A stretch of 14,164 nucleotides of DNA from Burkholderiales bacterium (lineage in GTDB: Bacteria > Pseudomonadota > Gammaproteobacteria > Burkholderiales > UBA11063). How positions within the stretch are numbered: position 1 is the first letter of the stretch; every line of letters starts with the position of its first letter. The notes under the pieces were generated by a model. The model made no database searches, was not told the DNA's origin, and saw only the letters and a program-made list of their open reading frames with translations. The position numbers and the translations under genes are program-made. Below are positions 1-6,404 of the stretch, one piece after another. The stretch spans positions 1 through 14,164 of the forward strand of contig JAPJMP010000205.1 of the NCBI GenBank assembly GCA_026461645.1. The letters run 5' to 3'.

Positions 1-5
1 ATTAG

Positions 6-25
6 TAATAACTTTAAAGTTATTA
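6..25. repeat. 20-bp perfect palindrome
   Basis: TAATAACTTTAAAGTTATTA equals its own reverse complement over all 20 bases, and symmetry stops at position 5/26. It has only two G/C pairs and no T-tract immediately 3', so it is a poor intrinsic terminator. It could be a dimeric regulator site or part of the 3' end of an upstream gene. The symmetry is seen directly; any role is inference. Confidence 0.6.
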
Positions 26-127
26 TAGATTTAATCATATATGAAGTTTCAAGTAAATTATAATAAAGCAAACTTGTGGTTTATTGTCTACTTACCTTTC
101 AAAGAAAAAACTAATATTTAATAATTT

Positions 128-179
128 AACCGTTGCGGTTGGGAATAAATTTATATTGCCCCATCAAAATTAAAGATGG
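128..179 (+). other. Two small hairpins, possible structured RNA
   Basis: The first stem is AACCG (128-132) with CGGTT (136-140) around a 3-base loop. The second is CCATC (161-165) with GATGG (175-179) around a 9-base loop. They lie in the only relatively G/C-containing patch of the leader region, upstream of the predicted yebC start site, so they would not be in the yebC leader unless an earlier promoter is used. They could be part of a small RNA or of an upstream gene's 3' region. I recognise no RNA family. Confidence 0.25.
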
Positions 180-199
180 TGTATAACTTTAAATGCAAA

Positions 200-219
200 A
201 TACCTAGGTATGATATAAT
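200..219 (+). promoter_or_regulatory. yebC promoter: extended -10 with adjacent palindrome
   Basis: TATAAT at 214-219 is a perfect -10 hexamer, preceded by TG at 211-212, giving the extended -10 form TGnTATAAT. No good -35 hexamer lies at 16-18 bp spacing, as expected of extended -10 promoters. A start near 226 would leave a leader of about 24 bases with a Shine-Dalgarno-like AAGAGG at 237-242. A 12-bp perfect palindrome, ATACCTAGGTAT (200-211), abuts the element in the spacer, where a repressor could block polymerase. Confidence 0.6.
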
Positions 220-249
220 AAGTTATATTTTATTTTAAGAGGTTTATTT

Positions 250-978
250 ATGGCTGGCCATAGTAAGTGGGCAAATATTAAGCATCGTAAAGCTGCAGCG
301 GATGCGAAAAAAAGTAAAATTACAACAAGATTGATTAAAGAAATAACAATTGCAGCAAAAATGGGTGGTGGAGATGTAACATCAAATCCCCGTTTACGCC
401 TAGCAATGGAAAAAGCCAGAGAAAATAATGTGGCTAAAGAAAATGTGGAACGTGCAATTAAAAGAGGTTGCGGTGAGTTAGAGGGGGTTAATTATGAAGA
501 GCTTAGGTTTGAAGGTTATGGAATAAATGGTGCTGGTGTTATTGTTGAATGTTTAACTGATAACAAAACTCGTACTGTAGCAGAAGTAAGACATGTTTTT
601 ACTAAACATGGTGGTAATTTAGGAACTGATGGTTGTGTCGCTTTTCAATTTAAACATTGCGGTCAATTAATATTTGCTCCTGGTTTAAATGAAGACAAAT
701 TAATGGAGATTGCTCTAGAACTTGGTGTTGATGATATTGTCTCAAATGATGATGGTTCATTTGAAGTAATTACAAATCCGAATGAGTTTATTGAAATTAA
801 GGAAGGGTTAATTAGTAAAGGCTTTAAACCCGAAGTTGCTGAAGTGGTGATGAAGGCAGAAAATGAAACTGAGTTAATGGGTGATGATGCCGAAAAAATG
901 CAAAAAATGCTAGATGCCTTTGATGAGTTAGATGATGTTCAAGAAGTTTATACTACAGTTGTGCTAAATTTAGAATAG
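250..978 (+). CDS. yebC: YebC/TACO1 family translation factor or regulator
   Basis: A full-length 242-residue member of the YebC/TACO1 family. It opens with the family signature [14 protein letters not shown], followed by the basic helical N-terminal domain (about 1-80) and two alpha/beta domains, including [18 protein letters not shown] near 96-113. YebC proteins were long called transcriptional regulators; work on bacterial YebC and mitochondrial TACO1 points to a role in translation, easing ribosome stalling at difficult (proline-rich) stretches. The protein is cytosolic. The start is fixed by the signature and by AAGAGG 8 bases upstream. It is the first gene of the co-directional run, 13 bases ahead of hslO. 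In many proteobacteria yebC precedes ruvC, so this position is different. Family assignment is very secure; the exact cellular role is less so. Confidence 0.97.
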   Translation: MAGHSKWANIKHRKAAADAKKSKITTRLIKEITIAAKMGGGDVTSNPRLRLAMEKARENNVAKENVERAIKRGCGELEGVNYEELRFEGYGINGAGVIVECLTDNKTRTVAEVRHVFTKHGGNLGTDGCVAFQFKHCGQLIFAPGLNEDKLMEIALELGVDDIVSNDDGSFEVITNPNEFIEIKEGLISKGFKPEVAEVVMKAENETELMGDDAEKMQKMLDAFDELDDVQEVYTTVVLNLE

Positions 979-991
979 AAATTAATTATAA

Positions 992-1870
992 ATGAATTAC
1001 ATACGTAAATTTGTATTTGATAATATCCCTGTAAAAGGAGTATTTGTTGAACTAACAGATGTTTGGACTAAAATTGCACAACAAAAACAATATACTCCGT
1101 CGATTAAACAATTGTTGGGTGAATTATTAACTGCAAATATTTTATTTACTTCAAATATAAAACTCGATGGTAAAATTGTTACACAGATTCATGAAATACC
1201 CAATTTAGACTTAGTGGTAAGTGAATGTTCTAACCAATATAAAGTGCGGGCCACTGCAAAATATAAAGAAGACAGTATTATTGCTAGCCTGAACTATACA
1301 GATATTGTTAAGTCAGGAAGATTGGTTATAAGTATAGACTCTAATTCTGATGGAAAACTGTATCAGAGTATTGTTGAATTGGCTAATAAAGAATTGGCGG
1401 TTATAATTAATGATTATATGAAGCAATCGGAGCAGCTTAATTCACTTGTATTAATCAGTTATACTGAGAACAGAATAGTTGGGTTGATGCTGCAACAGTT
1501 ACCCGATATAGATAATTTACATGAGAATAATATAGAACAAATTTTTTTATTGGCAAAAACGATTAAACAGCATGAGTTATTAGATTTTAAACTTGAGGTG
1601 TTATTAAGTAAAGTATTTGCAACTGAAAATGTAGTTTTGTATGAAAAAGAAATAGTTGTCTTTGAGTGTTCTTGTAGTAATGAAAAAGTTGCCAATATGT
1701 TAAGAGCTATTGGAATTGAAGAAGTTATGAGTATAATTACTGAAGATAAGGTTATTGCTGTAACTTGTGATTTTTGCAATACTGAGTACAAGTACTTAGA
1801 ACAAGATATTCAAGTGGTGTTTAATAATTTAACAATTGATCAAGAATGTGTTTCAACAGAGATTAATTAA
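992..1870 (+). CDS. hslO: Hsp33 redox-regulated holdase chaperone
   Basis: A cytosolic chaperone kept inactive by zinc bound to four cysteines. Oxidation forms disulfides, releases zinc, unfolds the switch region and lets the protein hold unfolding clients. The 292 residues match the usual length. The N-terminal substrate-binding fold has the conserved LGELL segment (42-46), and the C-terminal redox switch carries CxC (C226, C228) and CxxC (C259, C262, as CDFCN). All four zinc ligands are present; C79 and C286 are additional cysteines. No clear Shine-Dalgarno sequence precedes the ATG, which lies 13 bases after yebC, so translation may partly depend on coupling. Association with yebC and der is unfamiliar to me, although it fits a proteostasis theme. 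Confidence 0.95.
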   Translation: MNYIRKFVFDNIPVKGVFVELTDVWTKIAQQKQYTPSIKQLLGELLTANILFTSNIKLDGKIVTQIHEIPNLDLVVSECSNQYKVRATAKYKEDSIIASLNYTDIVKSGRLVISIDSNSDGKLYQSIVELANKELAVIINDYMKQSEQLNSLVLISYTENRIVGLMLQQLPDIDNLHENNIEQIFLLAKTIKQHELLDFKLEVLLSKVFATENVVLYEKEIVVFECSCSNEKVANMLRAIGIEEVMSIITEDKVIAVTCDFCNTEYKYLEQDIQVVFNNLTIDQECVSTEIN

Positions 1871-1888
1871 GATATAAGTAGGATTATA

Positions 1889-3232
1889 ATGGCAAAACCG
1901 GTAATTAGTTTAATTGGCAGACCGAATGTGGGTAAGTCTACTTTATTCAATCGATTAACTAAAAGTCGTGAAGCATTAGTCGCTGATATGCCGGGATTAA
2001 CGCGGGATAGACATTATGGTGAGGCTAATTTAGGTAAACGTAACTACATTTTAATCGATACTGGTGGCTTTGAGCCATTAATTGAAAGTGGAATTATGTA
2101 TCAAATGGCCAAGCAAACTGAACAGGCTATGTTTGACTCGGATGCAGTAATTTTTATTGTCGATGGGAGAAATGGTGTTACGCCACAAGATAAGGTAATT
2201 GCCAATAAATTAAGAATGTTAAAAAAACCAATTTATGTTGCTGTTAACAAAGTTGAAGGCATGGATAAAGCAACGTCGATAAGTGATTTTTATGAATTAG
2301 GCCTACCCAATTTACTGCCAATATCTTCAAGCCATGGCGAAGGCGTTTTTAAATTAATGGAGGCATTATTAAATAACTTTCCCGTTGCAGATAAAGAACA
2401 AGAATTAGATTTGGGGATTACTTTTGCAGTAGTGGGTAGACCTAATGTTGGCAAATCAACGTTAGTAAATGCTATGCTTGGCGAGGATAGGGTTATTGTG
2501 TTTGATGAAGCTGGGACCACGCGTGATAGCATTAATATTTCCTTTCAGAAATTTAATCAACAATATACTATAATTGATACTGCAGGCATAAGACGGAAAG
2601 GCAAAGTTGAAGATAAAATTGAAAAGTTTTCTGTACTTAAAGCGATACAAGCAATTAGTGAAGCTAATGTGGTGGTACTAGTTTTAGATGCGCATCTTGA
2701 TATAGCAGAACAAGATGCAACAATTGTGGGATATGCCTTAGATGCTGGTAAAGCAATAGTTGTAGTTATAAACAAATGGGATGATTTAACAGCTGAGCAG
2801 CGGGAAATTATTAAAGAAGATATGAAAAGAAAATTACACTTTTTGGACTTTGCTCAATTTAATTATGTTTCAGCTTTAAAAAAGAAAGGTGTTAATGAAG
2901 TATTTAAATCAATAAATACAGCTTATGAGGCTGCTTTTATTAAATTATCTACTCCCAAGTTAACTAGAGTTTTATTAGAGGCTACTAAAAGACAGCCACC
3001 AGTTTATCGTGGTAATTTTAGACCTAAATTACGATATGCTCATCAAGGTGGTTCAAATCCGCCAACCATAATAGTACATGGCAATAGCCTTGAAAACGTT
3101 GCTAAATCCTATACTAAATATTTAGAGAGATCTTTTCGTAAGGTGTTTAATTTGGTAGGAACGCCATTAAGAATTGAGTATAAAATAGCTGATAATCCGT
3201 TCGCGCATAAGGCGCTTAAAGCAAAACATTAA
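1889..3232 (+). CDS. der: Der (EngA) double-domain GTPase for 50S assembly
   Basis: An essential GTPase that helps mature the large ribosomal subunit. Two G domains are visible in tandem. G domain 1 has GRPNVGKS (10-17), DTGG (57-60) and NKVE (120-123). G domain 2 has GRPNVGKS (183-190), AGTTRD (208-213), DTAG (230-233) and NKWD (295-298). A KH-like RNA-binding domain fills roughly 355-447. At 447 residues it is shorter than E. coli Der (about 490) and lacks long linker or tail extensions. The first G4 motif ends in Glu rather than Asp, which I recall (as NKxEG) from betaproteobacterial Der proteins. AAGTAGGA (1876-1883) is the likely ribosome site. hfq follows after 13 bases, the betaproteobacterial order; the usual upstream hisS/bamB genes are replaced by yebC-hslO. 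Confidence 0.97.
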   Translation: MAKPVISLIGRPNVGKSTLFNRLTKSREALVADMPGLTRDRHYGEANLGKRNYILIDTGGFEPLIESGIMYQMAKQTEQAMFDSDAVIFIVDGRNGVTPQDKVIANKLRMLKKPIYVAVNKVEGMDKATSISDFYELGLPNLLPISSSHGEGVFKLMEALLNNFPVADKEQELDLGITFAVVGRPNVGKSTLVNAMLGEDRVIVFDEAGTTRDSINISFQKFNQQYTIIDTAGIRRKGKVEDKIEKFSVLKAIQAISEANVVVLVLDAHLDIAEQDATIVGYALDAGKAIVVVINKWDDLTAEQREIIKEDMKRKLHFLDFAQFNYVSALKKKGVNEVFKSINTAYEAAFIKLSTPKLTRVLLEATKRQPPVYRGNFRPKLRYAHQGGSNPPTIIVHGNSLENVAKSYTKYLERSFRKVFNLVGTPLRIEYKIADNPFAHKALKAKH

Positions 3233-3245
3233 TTAAGGACAAAGT

Positions 3246-3470
3246 ATGTTAAAAGCGATTAATTTACAAAATGAATATTTAGAACAGTTGCAATCAGGGC
3301 AAAAGAGTGTTGCAATTTATTTGATCAATGGCATTAAACTTTCTGGTCTTATTTCAGCATTCGATGAATATGTAGTATTGCTTAAAGATAATAAAAGCAC
3401 AGTTGATCAATTAATTTATAAACATGCCATTTCAACAATAGTGCCTGTAAAATCAAGCAATAATGATTAA
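3246..3470 (+). CDS. hfq: Hfq RNA chaperone, divergent rim and loop
   Basis: A 74-residue Sm-like protein expected to form a hexameric ring that pairs small RNAs with mRNAs. The proximal-face residues are kept: Q8, and Y58-K59-H60 in place of the Y55-K56-H57 of E. coli. The distal-face Y25, N28-G29 and K31 are also kept. Three features are unusual. The rim patch RRER (E. coli 16-19) reads Q16-S17-G18-Q19, leaving only K20. Position 41 is Glu, not Gln. The loop between the Sm1 and Sm2 motifs is three residues longer than in E. coli (insertion around 49-51) and, from memory, about two longer than in Neisseria. The disordered C-terminal tail is almost absent. AAGGA at 3235-3239 is a good ribosome site. 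hflX begins 8 bases after the stop. Confidence 0.95.
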   Translation: MLKAINLQNEYLEQLQSGQKSVAIYLINGIKLSGLISAFDEYVVLLKDNKSTVDQLIYKHAISTIVPVKSSNND

Positions 3471-3478
3471 AATTATTG

Positions 3479-4621
3479 ATGAATAAAATATTAAATAATC
3501 GTGTTGTTTTTATCTGCGTAAATATAAATCGCGATAAAGAATTTGAAGCCTTGGTAAATGAGGGAACAGCATTAGTTTTATCTGCAGGTTATACAATAGT
3601 TGAAACGGTTAAAATTAATAGACCGAATATTGATAGTAAATTTTTCATTGGTAGCGGTAAAGTAATTGAAATCAAACAGTTGAAAACTATTTTGAATGTT
3701 AATAAAGTTATTATTAATCATAATTTGTCTTCAATTCAGGAGCGTAATTTAGAGTTAGAGTTAGGACTAACCGTTTTTGATCGAACCAGTGTTATTCTGC
3801 AAATATTTGCATCCCGGGTCAAAGGGAGTGAAGGTATTCTGCAGGTAGAATTAGCGGTTCAGTCACAATTACTATCAAGGTTAGTAAAACGTTGGACTCA
3901 TTTAGAACGTCAACGTGGTGGTATTGGTTTACGTGGTGGTCCTGGTGAAAAGCAAATAGAGTTAGATAAAAGATTAATTAAAGAAAGAATTAAATCACTT
4001 AAAGTAAGATTAATGGAGGCCGTTAAACAAAGACAAACACAACGTAAATCTCGATTAAAAAATGATGTTTTTTCAATTTCATTAGTTGGATATACTAATG
4101 CTGGAAAATCAAGTTTATTTAATGTGTTGACCAAGTCAAATGTTTATGCTGAGGACCGATTATTTGCAACGCTGGAAACAACGTCACGCAAATTATATAT
4201 TGATGCAAATAATGAAGTGGTGATTTCAGATACAGTAGGTTTTATAAGGGATTTGCCACATACTTTAATTGCCGCCTTTAGGGCGACTTTAGAAGAAACT
4301 ATTAATGCCAATTTATTGTTACATGTAGTAGATGTTAATCAAGCATTAAAAGAACGACAAATTGAAGATGTTAATTATGTATTGACTGAAATTAAAGCGA
4401 TTCAAATTCCGCAATTAATTATTTATAATAAAATTGATTTGCGCGAAGAACTAATAGCAAGAATTGAATATGCCAACGATGGCGAGCCTACAGCTGTATA
4501 TTTAAGTGCGGAGAAAAACCTTGGTATAAACTTACTGCATCAAGCAATTGTTGAAAAAAAACTATGGTTAAAGCAAAAAAAGAATGAAGAGAAAGTGGCA
4601 TATGAACCCTGGAAACAATAA
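3479..4621 (+). CDS. hflX: HflX ribosome-associated GTPase
   Basis: A GTPase of the OBG-HflX group that binds stalled or hibernating 70S ribosomes and splits them, notably under stress. The N-terminal HflX domain (about 1-195) contains the glycine-rich loop RGGIGLRGGPGEKQIE (146-161). The G domain shows GYTNAGKS (204-211), switch II DTVGF (251-255) and NKID (317-320). A short C-terminal region follows. The length of 380 is below E. coli HflX (426), mostly at the ends. I chose ATG 3479, giving MNKIL; an in-frame TTG directly upstream (3476) would add one residue and is less likely. No strong Shine-Dalgarno sequence is visible. The 3' end overlaps hflK by 20 bases, suggesting coupled translation. 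The hfq-hflX-hflK-hflC block is classical. Confidence 0.95.
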   Translation: MNKILNNRVVFICVNINRDKEFEALVNEGTALVLSAGYTIVETVKINRPNIDSKFFIGSGKVIEIKQLKTILNVNKVIINHNLSSIQERNLELELGLTVFDRTSVILQIFASRVKGSEGILQVELAVQSQLLSRLVKRWTHLERQRGGIGLRGGPGEKQIELDKRLIKERIKSLKVRLMEAVKQRQTQRKSRLKNDVFSISLVGYTNAGKSSLFNVLTKSNVYAEDRLFATLETTSRKLYIDANNEVVISDTVGFIRDLPHTLIAAFRATLEETINANLLLHVVDVNQALKERQIEDVNYVLTEIKAIQIPQLIIYNKIDLREELIARIEYANDGEPTAVYLSAEKNLGINLLHQAIVEKKLWLKQKKNEEKVAYEPWKQ

Positions 4622-5654
4622 TAAAAATACGCCAAATAATAATATTGATGAAATTGTTGATAAATTAAATAAAAGAATCGGCTTACTTTTAGGTAAAAGG
4701 CGTAATTCATCGCCACAAAAACAAACTTCTAATCTAAATTTTTCGTTGATGCTTTTGTGTTTTGCTATATTACTTTGGTTGTCTACTGGTTTTTATTATT
4801 TAGCTGACAATCAATACGGATTAATTTTTACCAATGGCAAACTTGTTGCTGTTGAAAATGGTATGCATGTAGGTTTTACTCAACCATTTCCTTTTGGTGA
4901 TATTAAATTTTTGGACAATAAGGTTTCAGATTATATTGATTTAAAAAAAAATAATTTTAATGGAAATAATTTAGTAATTCTTTCGCGAGATTTGCATTCG
5001 CTAAAAATTGATGCTAAATTTAATTATCAAGTTATAAATCCTCAGCTGGTATACACTAAATTAATGCTACAAAATAATAACATTGATAAAACGATGCTGA
5101 TGAAAGTAAAGAATCAAATTAGAGTTTATTTATCAGGGTTTTCGCAAGATGAAATTACGCAACAGAATTTAACGATTTTAGCTAATGATATTAAAAACTT
5201 AATTAATAAAAATATTGCAACTTATGGAGTTAAGGTTGTTAAATTAAATATTAATTCGATTATTAGTGAAGCTAATGAGTCTGATGCGTCAAATACCACG
5301 GCAAGCACGCAGCCATTGTTGGTGCAACAACTATTACAACAAGCAAATTTATATAAGCAAAATAAATTAAGCCAAACAAGACTTGAAATAAATCAGTTTA
5401 ATCAATTATTACCGCAATATAAGAAAAATCCAAAAGCCATTGTGGAGCAACTGTATTTTGACACTTTAGAGGCTATTCCTGTAACACAAATAAAGTATTC
5501 TTTATTAGATTTAAATTTATCTGAATTGTTGCGTAAAAATGAACAAGCGCCTGCAATCACAGATGAGGCAGTAGGGCCCATTTCCACATCTCGTTCAAGA
5601 GCATTTAGTCGCGAGGTAAAACGGATGAGAGATTTAAATGAGGTTATGCAATAA
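4602..5654 (+). CDS. hflK: HflK, SPFH subunit of the FtsH-modulating complex
   Basis: With HflC it forms the large inner-membrane cage that encloses FtsH hexamers and limits access of membrane substrates. I start it at ATG 4602, because MNPGNNN resembles the N-terminus of other HflK proteins and AGAGAAAG lies just upstream; ATG 4584 would add six residues. From this start: an Asn-rich cytoplasmic tail (1-15), one membrane helix (about 48-66), an SPFH domain (about 68-216), and a helical wall region (about 235-285) ending in LLPQYKKNP, which matches LLPEYKAAP of E. coli. At 350 residues it is shorter than E. coli HflK (419). By recalled alignment the wall helix is about 23 residues shorter and begins with a Ser/Thr/Asn-rich stretch (216-236). 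The C-terminus is basic. Two bases separate it from hflC. Confidence 0.93.
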   Translation: MNPGNNNKNTPNNNIDEIVDKLNKRIGLLLGKRRNSSPQKQTSNLNFSLMLLCFAILLWLSTGFYYLADNQYGLIFTNGKLVAVENGMHVGFTQPFPFGDIKFLDNKVSDYIDLKKNNFNGNNLVILSRDLHSLKIDAKFNYQVINPQLVYTKLMLQNNNIDKTMLMKVKNQIRVYLSGFSQDEITQQNLTILANDIKNLINKNIATYGVKVVKLNINSIISEANESDASNTTASTQPLLVQQLLQQANLYKQNKLSQTRLEINQFNQLLPQYKKNPKAIVEQLYFDTLEAIPVTQIKYSLLDLNLSELLRKNEQAPAITDEAVGPISTSRSRAFSREVKRMRDLNEVMQ

Positions 5655-5656
5655 AA

Positions 5657-6388
5657 ATGAAAAAAATTATTATTACTATTTTAATTATGTTAATGCTATT
5701 AATTGCTAGCGAAACAACTGTTTATGAACGGCAAATGGGGGTAGTTGTAAATCAAATTTCACATAAAAATTATATTTTAAATCCTGGGCTGCATATTGTG
5801 CTACCACTAATTGAAACAGATAGTATTATCGATTTAAATCCACATAATGTTGTTGTTACAACTAATGTTGCCTTGGCAAACAAAAGCAATATTGAAATAA
5901 GTGTTACTGGGCAATGGCAGGTGGTTGATGCACTAAAATATTATTTAGCCACATCCAAATCTAATAATTTTGACCAATTAATTGCTAATAATATTATGCA
6001 AGTTATTAATAATAGGGCAAATACAACTAATTTATTTACTTTAAATCAATTAAATAATTTATTATTAGCTCCAGTTTCTTTAACTCAATTGGGTGTTGTG
6101 ATTACTAGTATTACAATTAATCAAATTAACTTAGCTGCATTAAGCTCTAATGCAAGAGGCGCATCTGATAATAATGTGCAATCGCAGCCAGATACGGCCT
6201 TAATTGAATCGGCATATTATACAGCGCAAGAAATTAAAACGCAAACTGGAATTGAGCAAGCAAAAATGATGGAACAAATTCAAAATAAGGATGATAAGTT
6301 TTTTAATTATTTTAGAAAACTACAAGTGTATAAGGATAGTGCAAAATCTAAACAGGAAATGCCAAGTTTAGATCAATTGTATAAATAA
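5657..6388 (+). CDS. hflC: HflC, shortened SPFH partner of HflK
   Basis: Partner subunit of HflK in the FtsH cage. An N-terminal signal-anchor helix (4-18) is followed by an SPFH domain with PGLHIVLPLIET (43-54), which matches PGLHFKIPFIET of E. coli. A QWQVVDALKYYLAT segment (86-99) matches the KWRISDFSRYYLAT region. The C-terminal FFNYFRKLQVY (215-225) matches FYAFIRSLRAY. The protein has only 243 residues against 334 in E. coli. By recalled alignment the difference comes from loss of a mid-SPFH insertion of about 45 residues, about 22 residues of the coiled-coil wall, and about 20 residues at the C-terminus. The frame is intact and conserved segments continue to the end, so this looks like a compact form and not a pseudogene. 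RND transporter 1 starts 16 bases downstream. Confidence 0.9.
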   Translation: MKKIIITILIMLMLLIASETTVYERQMGVVVNQISHKNYILNPGLHIVLPLIETDSIIDLNPHNVVVTTNVALANKSNIEISVTGQWQVVDALKYYLATSKSNNFDQLIANNIMQVINNRANTTNLFTLNQLNNLLLAPVSLTQLGVVITSITINQINLAALSSNARGASDNNVQSQPDTALIESAYYTAQEIKTQTGIEQAKMMEQIQNKDDKFFNYFRKLQVYKDSAKSKQEMPSLDQLYK

Positions 6389-6404
6389 TTTTTTAAGTGT
6401 AATT

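Larger units (their letters stand above)
1..249. other. Non-coding region upstream of yebC
   Basis: No gene is recognisable here. The longest ATG-initiated frame I noticed on the + strand (41-121) would encode only 26 residues and has no Shine-Dalgarno sequence. The stretch is very AT-rich and holds a 20-bp perfect palindrome (6-25), two small hairpins (128-140 and 161-179), a 12-bp palindrome (200-211) and an extended -10 promoter (211-219). It matches no tRNA, rRNA, 6S, SRP or tmRNA pattern that I know. It may contain the 3' end of an upstream transcript or a small RNA, but nothing proves either. Confidence 0.6.

Noticed and set aside
41..121. Possible 26-residue small protein upstream of yebC
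   Set aside because: It starts with ATG, but no Shine-Dalgarno sequence or promoter precedes it and the product has no distinctive feature.
1459..1791. Open frame on the - strand inside hslO
   Set aside because: It overlaps the conserved zinc-switch coding region on the opposite strand and its product is Ser/Thr/Leu-rich without motifs.
1885..1890. TATAAT in front of der
   Set aside because: It overlaps the der start codon, so it cannot serve as the der promoter, and no -35 or other use is apparent.
3476..3478. TTG as the start of hflX
   Set aside because: It directly precedes an ATG in the same frame; the ATG is the more usual start and the difference is one residue.
4584..4601. Upstream ATG giving six extra residues to HflK
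   Set aside because: The next ATG at 4602 gives an N-terminus resembling other HflK proteins and has a better purine-rich stretch upstream; the earlier start would also lengthen the overlap with hflX.
5657..6388. hflC as a truncated pseudogene because it is about 90 residues short
   Set aside because: The frame is intact, conserved segments occur in order to the C-terminus, and the missing parts are internal loops or helix lengths.
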